From Maritimibacter sp. REDSEA-S28_B5 (GTDB taxonomy: Bacteria > Pseudomonadota > Alphaproteobacteria > Rhodobacterales > Rhodobacteraceae), in the NCBI GenBank assembly GCA_001626765.1, contig LUOO01000103.1, positions 1 through 62,348 of the forward strand: 62,348 nucleotides of DNA. The letters are read 5' to 3'. The notes beneath the pieces are model-generated. The model was not told where the DNA came from. It did no database searches and was given only the letters and a program-made list of their open reading frames with translations. Below, piece after piece: positions 45,147-54,191 of the stretch (within the stretch, counting starts at the first letter, position 1; the number at the start of each line of letters is the position of its first letter). The translations under genes and the position numbers were made by a program.

Positions 45147-45940
45147 GCTTTCAGCCCGTCATACCCTTTGGCGGGACGGCGGGCTGGGCGTTCCTGCAAC
45201 GCACGAAGGACGCCCAGCAGGCCGCCTTTGCGAAGTCGCCGGTGATCCAGCGCGATGCCGATTACTTTCGCGAAAACATCGGCAAGATCGACAGCGCGCG
45301 TGAACTGGTCGACGATTATCGCCTGATGAAAGTGGCGCTGGGTGCCTTTGGCCTCGACGACGACCTGCCCAACAAGGCCTATATCGAAAAGGTTCTATCG
45401 GAGGGGTCCCTCGCGCCCGACGCCTTTGCCAACAAGCTCGTGGATAAACGCTATCTCGCGCTGACTCAGGCCTTCAACTTCGACCTCGGCACGCCGAGTT
45501 CCAAGCTGTCGGACTTCGCTGACAAGATCCTCGCGAGCTATGAGGAACGCCAGTTTGAAATCGCGGTGGGCAACCAGAACCCGTCCATGCGAGTCTCGCT
45601 CGCGCTGGAACGCGACCTGTCTGCCGTCGTGGAGGGCGAGAATTCCAACGATGGGCGCTGGTATGCCGTGATGGGCAATCCGCCCTTGAGACAGGTCTTT
45701 GAAAAGGCGCTCGGGCTTCCCGCATCCTTCGGCACCATCGACCTCGACCTGCAGATGAAGGGCTTTCGCGACCGAACTCAGACGGTTTTCGGCGTGTCGG
45801 AAGTGAAGGACTTCGGCGACCCCAAGATGATGGACGAGCTTAATCGCATGTATCTTGTCCGTTCGCAGATCGACGAATTCGCCTCGGTCCAGTCGGCGGC
45901 CTGGATCGCGCTCACCCTTCTGCAGAATATGGGGCGCTAG
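45143..45940 (+). CDS. DUF1217 flagellar-locus protein
   Basis: A 265-aa soluble protein with SARELVDDYRLMKVALGAFGLDDDLPNKAYIEKVLSEG in parts and ALTQAFNFDLG, matching DUF1217, a family always found in alphaproteobacterial flagellar clusters. Its function is not known to me. It is coupled to flbT by an ATGA overlap. Its stop codon overlaps that of convergent fliI. Confidence 0.85.
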   Translation: MSFQPVIPFGGTAGWAFLQRTKDAQQAAFAKSPVIQRDADYFRENIGKIDSARELVDDYRLMKVALGAFGLDDDLPNKAYIEKVLSEGSLAPDAFANKLVDKRYLALTQAFNFDLGTPSSKLSDFADKILASYEERQFEIAVGNQNPSMRVSLALERDLSAVVEGENSNDGRWYAVMGNPPLRQVFEKALGLPASFGTIDLDLQMKGFRDRTQTVFGVSEVKDFGDPKMMDELNRMYLVRSQIDEFASVQSAAWIALTLLQNMGR

Positions 45941-47268
45941 CCAGCCTCTGGTTCCGGCTTCAGGATCATCGCCAGTTTGCGAAAGCTCGAGGCGATCCCA
46001 TCGCGTTCGTCCTCTGCCAGAAACGCATCGAGCGCCGGCCAGCAGGTGATCGCCTGGTCGAGGTCAGGATCGGTGCCCTTGGCGTAAAGCCCCGCCCGGA
46101 TCATCATTTCCGAGCGGTCATAGGCCCCCAGCCGTCGGCGGGCGGCGGAAATGAGCGTGTTTTCCGCGTCGCTCGCGCAGTCGGGCAGCGACCGGGACAC
46201 GGACCGCAAGAGGTCGATGGCGGGAAAACGCCCCCGTTCCGCGATCTGCCGGTCGAGCACGACATGGCCGTCGAGCACCCCGCGCAGGATATCGGCCACG
46301 GGCTCTTCCATGTCGGACCCGGCGACGAGGACCGAAAACACGCCGGTGATGTCGCCCTGTTGTCCCGAACCGGGACCCGCGCGTTCGCACAGGCGCATGA
46401 TCTGACCGGCGGTCGAGGGCGGGAAACCCCGCAGGCTCGCCGCCTCGCCCGAGGCGAGCGCGATTTCGCGGTGCGCCTCGGCAAACCGGGTGACGCTGTC
46501 GGCGAGATAGAGCACGTGCTGGCCCTTGTCGCGGAAATGTTCGGCCACTGCCATGGCGGCAAGACCACAGCGGCGCCGCACGAGCGGCGACATGTCCGAG
46601 GTCGCCGCCACGACAACGGCGCGGCTCATGCCCTCGGCCCCCAGCACGCGCTCGACGAATTCCCGCACCTCGCGCCCGCGTTCGCCGATCAGCGCGATGA
46701 CCGCGAGATCGGCGTGAATCCCGCGCGCGAGCTTGGCCAAGAGCGTCGATTTCCCGACGCCCGACCCGGCGAAGAGCCCGATCCGCTGCCCGCGCACGAT
46801 GGGCAACAGGGTGTTGAACACGGCGAGCCCGGTTTCGAGCCGCTGCCCGAGCACCCGGCGTTCCGTCGGGTTGGGCGGGGCGGCGCGCAGGGGACGGGCG
46901 CGGGGGCCGCGAAAGATCGGTCGCCCGTCAAGCGCGTTTCCGAATGGGTCGATCACCCGACCCACCCAGGTGTCGTCCGGCGCGATCTGGCTCGGCCCGA
47001 CGAGCGACACGGCCGCACCGATCTGCAGCCCCTCGATGTCGCCATCGGGCAGCACGACGATCTTGTCCGGGTCAAGCCCGAGAACCTCGCCCCGACGATG
47101 GGTCTGGCCGGGCGTGTCGATTTCGACCATGTCCCCCTGCGCAGCTTCGGTCGACAGCCCCGAGACGAGGAGCGTGCCGCGCCCGATCTCGGCCACACGA
47201 CCGATATGGGTGAGCGCACGGGCCGCCCGAACTTCGGCGGTCAGATGTTCAAAGCCGATGTGGGACAT
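45937..47268 (-). CDS. fliI: Flagellar export ATPase FliI
   Basis: A 443-aa F1-beta-like ATPase. P-loop GLFAGSGVGKSTLLAKLARG, Walker B HVLYLADSVTRFAEAHRE, and the FliI/YscN-type ALIGERGREVREFVE. It energises flagellar type III export together with the FliJ-like protein encoded at 51941-52312. It diverges from flgB across 91 bases. Confidence 0.95.
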   Translation of the reverse strand: MSHIGFEHLTAEVRAARALTHIGRVAEIGRGTLLVSGLSTEAAQGDMVEIDTPGQTHRRGEVLGLDPDKIVVLPDGDIEGLQIGAAVSLVGPSQIAPDDTWVGRVIDPFGNALDGRPIFRGPRARPLRAAPPNPTERRVLGQRLETGLAVFNTLLPIVRGQRIGLFAGSGVGKSTLLAKLARGIHADLAVIALIGERGREVREFVERVLGAEGMSRAVVVAATSDMSPLVRRRCGLAAMAVAEHFRDKGQHVLYLADSVTRFAEAHREIALASGEAASLRGFPPSTAGQIMRLCERAGPGSGQQGDITGVFSVLVAGSDMEEPVADILRGVLDGHVVLDRQIAERGRFPAIDLLRSVSRSLPDCASDAENTLISAARRRLGAYDRSEMMIRAGLYAKGTDPDLDQAITCWPALDAFLAEDERDGIASSFRKLAMILKPEPEAG

Positions 47269-47302
47269 TCACCACGTCTCCAGATTCCCTGTTCTGAAAA
47301 CC

Positions 47303-47337
47303 ATTCCTAAAGGAATCAGGGTTAAGCCTCGGTTTAA
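47303..47337. promoter_or_regulatory. fliI / flgB divergent control region with palindrome and TTAA pair
   Basis: ATTCCT-AA-AGGAAT (47303-47316) is a perfect inverted repeat. TTAA-N8-TTAA (47322-47337) resembles a CtrA site but with spacing one base longer than the standard seven. Both lie in the 91-base gap between the divergent starts. Confidence 0.35.
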
Positions 47338-47359
47338 GCAAATCGAGGGAGAAGCCCCG

Positions 47360-47752
47360 ATGTTCGACAAACTGGAAATCTTTCGCATGGCGCAGGGGCT
47401 CGCGTTGCACTCGGCTGCGCGCACGGCGGCGATTGCCGAGAATATCGCCAACGCGGATACGCCCGGTTACCGCGCGCACGACTTGAAGTCCTTTGCCGAC
47501 ACGTTCGAGGTCGGCGGTCGGCCAGACATGCGCGCGACGCGCAACGGGCATCTGGGCGGCGGCGGGGCGACATTCGACGCGGATGAGCAGCGGGTCGACC
47601 GCCCCGGCGCCATGTCCCCCAGTGGCAACAACGTGTCGCTCGAGACCGAGATGATGCAATCGGTGCAGGCGAAGGGCGCCCATGACCGGGCGCTCGCCAT
47701 CTACAAGTCCGCGCTCACCATCATGCGCACCTCGATCAACGGGGGGCGCTAG
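47360..47752 (+). CDS. flgB: Flagellar proximal rod protein FlgB
   Basis: A 130-aa rod protein. The N-terminal MFDKLEIFRMAQGLALHSAARTAAIAENIANADTPGYRA is in part the FlgB rod motif, and the C-terminal NNVSLETEMMQSVQAKGAHDRALAIYKSALTIMRTSI is in part the helical tail. GAGGGAGAA precedes the ATG. First gene of a nine-gene plus-strand operon. Confidence 0.94.
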   Translation: MFDKLEIFRMAQGLALHSAARTAAIAENIANADTPGYRAHDLKSFADTFEVGGRPDMRATRNGHLGGGGATFDADEQRVDRPGAMSPSGNNVSLETEMMQSVQAKGAHDRALAIYKSALTIMRTSINGGR

Positions 47753-47755
47753 GCG

Positions 47756-48148
47756 ATGTCGGATCTTCTGGGCACGATCATGGCGGCCTCGTCCGGGATG
47801 CAGGCGCAAGCCAACCGCCTTCGGCATGTGGCCGAGAACATCGCCAACACCGACACGCCCGGCTACCGGCGAAAGATCGTGGCCTTCGAAGAAGAAATCG
47901 AGGGCGGCCGCCACACCGGCCGGGTCGAAACCGGTCCCGTGCGGCTCGACCAGACCGAGCTGCCCATGGTCTTTGACCCGTCCCATCCGATGGCGGACGA
48001 CAACGGATATTACGCGGGATCGAACGTCGATCTCGTGGTCGAGATTGCCGACTCGCGCGAGGCGCAGCGCAGCTACGAGGCGAATCTCAAGGTATTTGAT
48101 CAGGCCCGGCAAATGTCGCGGGGCCTGCTCGATCTGCTCCGGAAATAG
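47756..48148 (+). CDS. flgC: Flagellar rod protein FlgC
   Basis: A 130-aa rod protein with IMAASSGMQAQANRLRHVAENIANTDTPGYRRK in parts and the C-terminal VDLVVEIADSREAQRSYEANLKVFDQARQMSRGLLDLL in parts. It follows flgB by three bases. Confidence 0.95.
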   Translation: MSDLLGTIMAASSGMQAQANRLRHVAENIANTDTPGYRRKIVAFEEEIEGGRHTGRVETGPVRLDQTELPMVFDPSHPMADDNGYYAGSNVDLVVEIADSREAQRSYEANLKVFDQARQMSRGLLDLLRK

Positions 48149-48159
48149 GAGGGTCCAGA

Positions 48160-48456
48160 ATGGACATGAAGACGACACTGGCGACCCAGGGCTATGCGGC
48201 CATCCGACCCGCGACCCAGCCCAACGGCGGCGCAGGGCGGGCCGCGGGACAATCGAGTTTCGGGCAGGTCGCCGCGGACCTCGAGGCCACGATCCGGCAC
48301 GGCGAGGCGACATCGCTCGACGCGATGACCGGCAAGGCCGATCCCCATGCCCTCGTCACCGCGCTGGCCCAGACGGAACTGGCGGTCGAAACCGCGGTGA
48401 CCGTGCGCAACAAGGTGGTCGAGGCCTATCAGGAAATTCTGAGGATGCCGATATGA
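48160..48456 (+). CDS. fliE: Flagellar hook-basal body complex protein FliE
   Basis: A 98-aa protein joining the MS ring to the rod. It has SSFGQVAADLEATIRHGEATSLDAMTGKADPHALVTALAQ in parts and the C-terminal AVTVRNKVVEAYQEILRMPI. The stop overlaps the fliQ ATG by four bases. Confidence 0.93.
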   Translation: MDMKTTLATQGYAAIRPATQPNGGAGRAAGQSSFGQVAADLEATIRHGEATSLDAMTGKADPHALVTALAQTELAVETAVTVRNKVVEAYQEILRMPI

Positions 48457-48749
48457 CCGGGCCTCTCGCGATCCGCCTCGCCATGTCCGAAACCGCGTTC
48501 TTCGACGTGCTGCGCGAGGGTCTGTGGGACGCGGTGGTCATTTCGACCCCGATCCTCGCCGTAGCACTGGCCGCCGGTCTGGTCGTCGGCTTGTTTCAGG
48601 CGCTGACCTCGATCCAGGAAATGACCATGACCTTCGTGCCCAAGGTCGCGGCGATCCTCGCCGTCTTCTGGGTCTCGATGAGCTTCATGTCGAGCACGCT
48701 GGTGAGCTTTTTCCACACCTCCATCATCCCCATGATCGCGGGGTATTGA
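48453..48749 (+). CDS. fliQ: Flagellar export protein FliQ
   Basis: A 98-aa (or 88-aa from ATG 48483) two-helix export-gate protein. Helices are around VVISTPILAVALAAGLVVGLFQALTS and ILAVFWVSMSFMSSTLVSFF, each seen in part, with the family loop SIQEMTMTFVPK. The upstream ATG forms an ATGA overlap with fliE, but the shorter form is the standard family length. Confidence 0.92.
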   Translation: MTGPLAIRLAMSETAFFDVLREGLWDAVVISTPILAVALAAGLVVGLFQALTSIQEMTMTFVPKVAAILAVFWVSMSFMSSTLVSFFHTSIIPMIAGY

Positions 48750-48750
48750 G

Positions 48751-49470
48751 ATGGACAATCCGGGCTACACGACCCTCACGCGGCAATCGGGCCTCATGGC
48801 GGAAATGCAGGCGGTCGCGAACAACATCGCGAACGCCTCGACCACCGGGTTTCGGCGCGAGGGGGTGATCTTCTCCGAATTCGTCGCGGCGCTCGACGGC
48901 AACGACCCCTCGTTGTCCATGGCCACGGCGAACGTGCGCGACACCCGGATGGAGCAGGGGCCGCTCACCCAGACCGGGGGAACCTTTGACCTCGCTATCG
49001 AGGGCGAGGGGTTTTTCCTCGTGCAGGGGCCGACCGGGCCGATGCTGACGCGGGCCGGGCATTTTACACCCAATCAGGCGGGCGAGCTGGTCACGCCCGA
49101 CGGCTACCAACTGCTCGACGCGGGGGGCGCGCCGGTCTTTGCCCCGCCCGATGCCGCCAACATCGCGGTCGCCGCGGACGGCACCCTCTCGGCGGATGGC
49201 GAGCCCATCGGTCAGCTCGGGCTCTATCTGCCCGCCGATCCGCTCGACATCCGGCACCGCGACGGCGTCCGGTTCGAAGTGCCCGGCGGCACGGTTCCGG
49301 TCATCGACGGAGTCGTGATCCTGCAAGGGTATCTCGAGAATTCGAACGTCAATCCGATCGGCGAGATCGCCCGGATGATCGAGATCCAGCGCGCCTACGA
49401 ACAGGGGCAGGCGTTCCTGCAACAAGAGGACGATCGCATTCGCGGCGTCCTGCAGACACTCGGCGGTTAA
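48751..49470 (+). CDS. flgF: Flagellar rod protein FlgF
   Basis: A 239-aa rod protein with the N-terminal motif TTLTRQSGLMAEMQAVANNIANASTTGFRREGVIFSE in parts and the C-terminal motif NVNPIGEIARMIEIQRAYEQGQAFLQQ. It starts one base after the fliQ stop. Confidence 0.94.
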   Translation: MDNPGYTTLTRQSGLMAEMQAVANNIANASTTGFRREGVIFSEFVAALDGNDPSLSMATANVRDTRMEQGPLTQTGGTFDLAIEGEGFFLVQGPTGPMLTRAGHFTPNQAGELVTPDGYQLLDAGGAPVFAPPDAANIAVAADGTLSADGEPIGQLGLYLPADPLDIRHRDGVRFEVPGGTVPVIDGVVILQGYLENSNVNPIGEIARMIEIQRAYEQGQAFLQQEDDRIRGVLQTLGG

Positions 49471-49482
49471 GGAGGACAGGAC

Positions 49483-50268
49483 ATGCGTGCACTCAAGATC
49501 GCGGCGACCGGCATGCTGGCGCAACAGATGCGGGTCGAGACGATTTCGAACAACCTCGCGAACATGTCGACCACCGGCTACAATGCCCGGAGGGCCGAAT
49601 TCGCCGACCTGCATTATCAGCAGATGGTGCGGCCGGGCACGGTCAATGCGACCGACGGCACGGTGCTGCCCACCGGGGTTCAGCTGGGCCTTGGCGTGCG
49701 GCCCGCGGCGGTCACCATGATGGTGCAGCAGGGCGCGTCCATCCAGACCAACGGCAACCTCGACCTCGCGATCGAGGGGAAGGGATACCTCGAAGTGACG
49801 CTGCCCTCGGGCGCCTCGGCCTATACCCGCGATGGGGGGCTGAAGCTCACCGGCGACGGGCTCATCGTCACGTCCGAGGGCTTTCCGGTGGTGCCCGAGA
49901 TCACCATTCCCATCGAGGCGCGGCAGGTGACGATCAACGCGGACGGCGAGGTCTATGCCTATTTCAACGACCAGGTGCAGGCCCAGCTTCTGGGCCAGTT
50001 CACACTGGCGCAGTTCACCAACGACAAGGGGCTCGAGGCCATCGGGTCGAACAACTTTCTCGAAACCGAGGCCTCGGGTCCGCCGCTCGTCGGCGTGCCG
50101 GGCGAGGATGGGCTGGGCACGGTGCGGCAGGGCTATCTCGAACAAAGCTCGGTCGACGCGGTGCGCGAGATCACGGAGCTGATCGAGGCGCAGCGCGGAT
50201 ACGAACTCAACTCCAAGGTCATCACGGCAGCCGACCAGATGCTTGCCGCGACGACGCAGGTGCGGTGA
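49483..50268 (+). CDS. flgG: Flagellar distal rod protein FlgG
   Basis: A 261-aa rod protein, the standard length. N-terminal MRALKIAATGMLAQQMRVETISNNLANMSTTGYNA in parts, central DLAIEGKGYLEVTLPSG, and C-terminal SSVDAVREITELIEAQRGYELNSKVITAADQMLAAT in parts. Confidence 0.96.
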   Translation: MRALKIAATGMLAQQMRVETISNNLANMSTTGYNARRAEFADLHYQQMVRPGTVNATDGTVLPTGVQLGLGVRPAAVTMMVQQGASIQTNGNLDLAIEGKGYLEVTLPSGASAYTRDGGLKLTGDGLIVTSEGFPVVPEITIPIEARQVTINADGEVYAYFNDQVQAQLLGQFTLAQFTNDKGLEAIGSNNFLETEASGPPLVGVPGEDGLGTVRQGYLEQSSVDAVREITELIEAQRGYELNSKVITAADQMLAATTQVR

Positions 50269-50702
50269 TGCTGCGGGTCCTGATCACTGTCTTGATGGCG
50301 GCGATCCCGGCGCAGGCCGAGACGCTGATCGCGGCTCGCAACGTCCGCGCCCAGCAGATCATCGGGCCCGGCGATCTGACCGTGATCGAGGGCGATGTCA
50401 TCGGCACCTACGCCACGCTTGACGAGGCGATGGGACTCGAGGCGCGAAATGTGCTCTACGCCGGGCGCCCGGTCCGGATCGAGGATCTGGGTCCGCCCGC
50501 CATCGTCGATCGCAACCAGATCGTCACCATCGTCTACGAGGTCGGCGCGATGCAGATCGCGGCCGAGGGCAGGGCGCTGGCCCGTGGCGGCATCGGCGAT
50601 TTGCTGCGCGTCATGAACCTGAGCTCGCACGCGGTGATTTCCGGCCGCGTGCTCCCGAACGGCGCCGTCACGGTCAGCCCGACAACACTTCCGATGAATT
50701 GA
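50268..50702 (+). CDS. flgA: Flagellar P-ring assembly chaperone FlgA
   Basis: A 144-aa periplasmic chaperone with a signal peptide ending PAQA (about residue 17) and an SAF-type domain (AARNVRAQQIIGPGDLTVIEG, then NVLYAGRPVRIEDLGPPAIVDRNQIVTIVYE in parts). ATG 50268 shares one base with the flgG stop; GTG 50265 is also possible. It supports FlgI polymerisation. Confidence 0.93.
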   Translation: MLRVLITVLMAAIPAQAETLIAARNVRAQQIIGPGDLTVIEGDVIGTYATLDEAMGLEARNVLYAGRPVRIEDLGPPAIVDRNQIVTIVYEVGAMQIAAEGRALARGGIGDLLRVMNLSSHAVISGRVLPNGAVTVSPTTLPMN

Positions 50703-50717
50703 ACCACCAAGGACCAC

Positions 50718-51434
50718 ATGATGCGGACACTCGTCCTGATACCCCTTTTCCTTGCGGCGGCCTGCGACCGGATCGAGCATCTCGGCCAGACCCCCGATTT
50801 CACGCCGGTCGAAATGTCTCCCGAGGCCCGCGCTATGACCGCCGCGGCGCTGCCGCAGGACAGCACGACCAGGCGCGATGTCGATCAGGCCTCTCTCTGG
50901 TCTGGCAACCAACATTCTCTTCTGGGCGACCGGCGCGCGCAGAAGACCGGCGACATCATGACCGTGGTGATCGAGATCGACGACAAGGCCGAGTTCTCCA
51001 ACTCGAGCCAGCGCGGGCGCAGCGGATCGGAAAGCATGGCCGTCACGCAATACCTCGGTGTTCTGGAAAGCCAGGCCTTCGAGTCGTCGCGGATCGACCC
51101 GAACGTGACGACCAATTCGTCCTCGGCCAGTGCCGGCGACGGGACGATCAGCCGCAAGGAAAAGCTGACGCTGAGGGTCGCCGCCACCGTGGTCGGGCAA
51201 TTGCCCAACGGTGTGCTCCAGATCCAGGGCAGTCAGGAGGTGCGGGTGAACTTCGAGATGCGCGAGCTTCTCGTCACCGGCTACGTGCGGCCCGAGGACA
51301 TCTCGCGACAGAACGAGATCGACTACGACAAGATCGCCTCGGCCCGCATTTCATACGGCGGCCGCGGTCACATCTCGGACGTCCAGCAGCCACGCATCGG
51401 CCAGCAGATCACGGATATCATCCTCCCGTTCTAG
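50718..51434 (+). CDS. flgH: Flagellar L-ring lipoprotein FlgH
   Basis: A 238-aa outer-membrane lipoprotein with lipid-attachment Cys16 after LFLAAA, then SLWSGNQHSLLGDRRAQKTGDIMTVVIEIDDKAEFSNSS in parts, and the C-terminal GYVRPEDISRQNEIDYDKIASARISYGGRG in parts. It forms the L ring around the rod. Confidence 0.95.
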   Translation: MMRTLVLIPLFLAAACDRIEHLGQTPDFTPVEMSPEARAMTAAALPQDSTTRRDVDQASLWSGNQHSLLGDRRAQKTGDIMTVVIEIDDKAEFSNSSQRGRSGSESMAVTQYLGVLESQAFESSRIDPNVTTNSSSASAGDGTISRKEKLTLRVAATVVGQLPNGVLQIQGSQEVRVNFEMRELLVTGYVRPEDISRQNEIDYDKIASARISYGGRGHISDVQQPRIGQQITDIILPF

Positions 51435-51442
51435 GAGCGTTC

Positions 51443-51937
51443 ATGGGCAAGATCCTTCCCATTCTTCTGGCCCTGATCGGCCTTGGCGGCGGCGTCGGCG
51501 CGGGCATCCTGCTCCGGCCCGCCCCCGAGGAGGTCGTGTTGTCACCCTGCGGCGACGGCACGGCCCCAGCCCCTGTCCAGGCCGCGCCGGACGAGGGGGA
51601 AGAGGCCGAGCCGACCACGGCCTTTGTCAAGATCAACAACCAGTTCGTCGTGCCCGTCGTTGCGGGCGACCGGGTCACCGCGCTCGTCGTCATGTCGATC
51701 TCGCTCGAGGTGAAGGCCGGTCAGACCGAGGGCATCTATGCCCGCGAACCCAAGGTGCGCGACGTGTTCCTTCAGGTGCTCTTTGACCACGCCAACGCGG
51801 GCGGCTTCGACGGCGCATTTACCTCGGGTCCAAAGATGACGACGCTGCGCGGCGGCCTGACCGAGGCGGCACGGATCGTTCTGGGGGACAATATCGTCGA
51901 CGTCCTGATCACAGACATCGCTCGCCAGGACGTGTGA
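51443..51937 (+). CDS. FliL-family protein (second FliL-like)
   Basis: A 164-aa protein with one N-terminal membrane helix (LPILLALIGLGGGVGAGILL), a charged linker and a periplasmic domain (AFVKINNQFVVPVVAGDRVTALVVMSISLEVK and RDVFLQVLFDHANAGGFDG in parts). Size and layout fit FliL-type stator-associated proteins. It is intact, unlike the fliL next to fliF, and is the last gene of the flgB operon. Confidence 0.75.
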   Translation: MGKILPILLALIGLGGGVGAGILLRPAPEEVVLSPCGDGTAPAPVQAAPDEGEEAEPTTAFVKINNQFVVPVVAGDRVTALVVMSISLEVKAGQTEGIYAREPKVRDVFLQVLFDHANAGGFDGAFTSGPKMTTLRGGLTEAARIVLGDNIVDVLITDIARQDV

Positions 51938-51940
51938 TCC

Positions 51941-52312
51941 CTAGCCGCTCCGGGACGACCGTGCGCGCTCTTGCCGCGCTCGGTCTTTCGCTTCCGCCAT
52001 CAGGTCGGACAGCACCTGCGTGCGGCCGAAAGACTTCCGCGCGGCTTCATTCCTGACCTCGAGCATCGCGCGGCGCCGCGCCAGCTCCTCGTTCAGTGTC
52101 CGCCGGCGCCGCGTGGCCCAGACGAGCCAACCCTCATATTGCAGTCCAAGATCGGTGGAATAGGCCTGTTGCGCGATCATCTCGCTTTCCAGTGCCGCAA
52201 TCTCGGCCCGGACCGCGTTCACCTCGCGCGCCACTGCCCGCAGCTCGGCCAAATCGCGGTCGAGCCCGGTCTGCGAAATTCGATGAAGATCGTCGAAACC
52301 GCCCGTGGTCAT
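51941..52312 (-). CDS. Coiled-coil protein, FliJ-like
   Basis: A 123-aa, almost entirely helical, charged protein (DRDLAELRAVAREVNAVRAEIAALESEM and RRRTLNEELARRRAMLEVRN in parts). The two-helix coiled-coil pattern, size and position after flhB fit FliJ, the export ATPase stalk. There is no sequence motif to prove it. The ATG overlaps the flhB stop by four bases. Confidence 0.55.
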   Translation of the reverse strand: MTTGGFDDLHRISQTGLDRDLAELRAVAREVNAVRAEIAALESEMIAQQAYSTDLGLQYEGWLVWATRRRRTLNEELARRRAMLEVRNEAARKSFGRTQVLSDLMAEAKDRARQERARSSRSG

Positions 52313-53418
52313 CGGTTTTTCAGCCTCACGGCGCCCTCGCGCCGCGCCGCTTTGTCTCGCATCGTCTCGGCAAAGCGGATGGCGACGGCGACCGCCTGAT
52401 ACTGTTCCGGCAGGATTTCCTGTCCGATGTCCACCGTGGCATAGACCGCGCGGGTCGTGGGCGGGTCGCTGTGGATCGGCACGCCATGTTCGGCCGCGAT
52501 TTCGCGGATATTGAAGGCCACCTCGTCCACGCCCTTGGCCACGCAGACCGGCGCCGCGCCGCTCGCCCGCGACCAGGTCAGCGCGACTGCGTAGTGCGTC
52601 GGGTTCACGATGACCACGTCGGCCCCGGGCACATCGGCGAGCATCTGGCGCATCGCGATGTCGTAGCCGCGCTGCCGGCGCTGTTGTTTGACATGGGGGT
52701 CGCCCTCGTTGGCCTTGTGTTCGTCCATCACCTCCTTGCGCGTCATCCGGTTCTTGCGCAGGTGCTCATGCCGTTGCCAGAAAACGTCGAGAAGCCCGAC
52801 GAGGGCCGCGACGATGCAGACGATGCCGACGATACGGGCGGAGAGGTCGAGCAGGAGGACCGTTGACAACTCGGGCGTGAGCCGGACCGACAGGAAGAGG
52901 TCGCCGGCGGTGCGGGTCAGGAAGATGGACAGGATGAGAGAGTAGATCACGAGCTTGGCAAAGCTCTTGGCGAATTCGAAAAGCCCCGCGCGCCCGAACT
53001 TGTTCTTTGCGTTCCCGATCAGCGAGATGCGCTGGAGCTTCGGGGCCAGCTTGTCGGGTGCAAAGACGAAGCCGCGTTGCAGGAGAAGCGACAGGATCAC
53101 GGCGGCGGCGGGCAGAAGCAGGAATGGCCCAACGTCGCGCAGGAGCCGCGCGAGCGTCGCGCCGAGGAAAGCGCTGCCCCCGCCGGTGAACATATCCTGC
53201 GCGATCACGTCCGCCTCGCCGATCATCCGGGACAAGACGCGCCCAAGATCCATGAACATGCCGGGCGCCACCGTCATGCCCGCGATGAAGAGCCCCGCGT
53301 AACCGGCGGCGGTGTTGAGGTCGGTCGACCGCGCGATTTCGCCCTTCTTGCGCGCATCGTCCAGTTTTTTCTGTGTCGGCTCATGTTCCTTGTCGGAGGG
53401 GGCTGTATCGTCGCTCAC
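52309..53418 (-). CDS. flhB: Flagellar export switch protein FlhB
   Basis: A 369-aa protein with a basic, Lys/Glu-rich N-terminus (EHEPTQKKLDDARKKGEIARS), four membrane helices and a C-terminal cytoplasmic domain with the autocleavage motif N272-P-T-H275 (VIVNPTHYAVAL). Cleavage there switches export specificity together with FliK. GTG 53418 overlaps the fliR stop by four bases. Confidence 0.95.
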   Translation of the reverse strand: MSDDTAPSDKEHEPTQKKLDDARKKGEIARSTDLNTAAGYAGLFIAGMTVAPGMFMDLGRVLSRMIGEADVIAQDMFTGGGSAFLGATLARLLRDVGPFLLLPAAAVILSLLLQRGFVFAPDKLAPKLQRISLIGNAKNKFGRAGLFEFAKSFAKLVIYSLILSIFLTRTAGDLFLSVRLTPELSTVLLLDLSARIVGIVCIVAALVGLLDVFWQRHEHLRKNRMTRKEVMDEHKANEGDPHVKQQRRQRGYDIAMRQMLADVPGADVVIVNPTHYAVALTWSRASGAAPVCVAKGVDEVAFNIREIAAEHGVPIHSDPPTTRAVYATVDIGQEILPEQYQAVAVAIRFAETMRDKAARREGAVRLKNR

Positions 53419-54191
53419 GGTGCGCCACCGAAGGGCGCGCTCAGCACCTGGGTGAGGGCGTCGTTCCAGATTTCCAGAAGCAGCGGCGTGATGAGGGCGA
53501 GCAGGAGGAGCCCGCCGAAGGTGATCGCAGGCGCGCCTACGAAGGACACCATGAGTTGCGGCATCGCACGGTTTATGACGCCCATCACGATGTTGTAGAT
53601 CAGGGATGCGATCACAAAGGGCGCGGCCAGGGCGAAGGCGAGCGCGAAGGACTGCAGAAACAGCGGAAGCACCCAGTCGTAGGTCGCGCTGGCCGTTGGC
53701 AGGGTCCCTGCTGGGATGGCTCCGTAGGATTGGATGAAGACCGACGCAACCTGCACGTGCAGGTCGGTGAGCGTGGCGAGCGCGAGCCCGGCGATGAGCA
53801 GCAAATGCCCGATGGCCGGTGCCGGTTCCGCCACCGCGTTTCCGAGAATTTGCGACAGCGACGTGGACTGCGCGATGATCGCCCCGGCGGTTTGCAACGC
53901 GAGGGTGTAGAGCCGGACCATGATGCCGATGAGCAAGCCGGCCAGCACCTCGGCCCCGAGCCAGAGGGGCAGGCCGGGCGTCGTGGCCGCCCTCGCGAAA
54001 CCGTCCGACACCGCGGGCGCCACGATCGCGGTGAAACAGAGCGCGAGGGTCAGGCGCACCCGGGCCGGAACCACGCGTTCGCCAAAGACTGGCAGCAGGG
54101 CCATCGCGCTCCCCACCCGCAGGAAAACTCCGAGCGCGGGCAGCGAGACAAGCGCGACGAGGTCGAGAAAGCGCGTGACGATCTCGGTCAT
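53415..54191 (-). CDS. fliR: Flagellar export protein FliR
   Basis: A 258-aa export-gate membrane protein with about six helices, including VALVSLPALGVFLRVGSAMALLPVFGE and APFVIASLIYNIVMGVINRAMPQLMV in parts. It is coupled by 4-base overlaps to flhA upstream and flhB downstream. Confidence 0.94.
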   Translation of the reverse strand: MTEIVTRFLDLVALVSLPALGVFLRVGSAMALLPVFGERVVPARVRLTLALCFTAIVAPAVSDGFARAATTPGLPLWLGAEVLAGLLIGIMVRLYTLALQTAGAIIAQSTSLSQILGNAVAEPAPAIGHLLLIAGLALATLTDLHVQVASVFIQSYGAIPAGTLPTASATYDWVLPLFLQSFALAFALAAPFVIASLIYNIVMGVINRAMPQLMVSFVGAPAITFGGLLLLALITPLLLEIWNDALTQVLSAPFGGAP

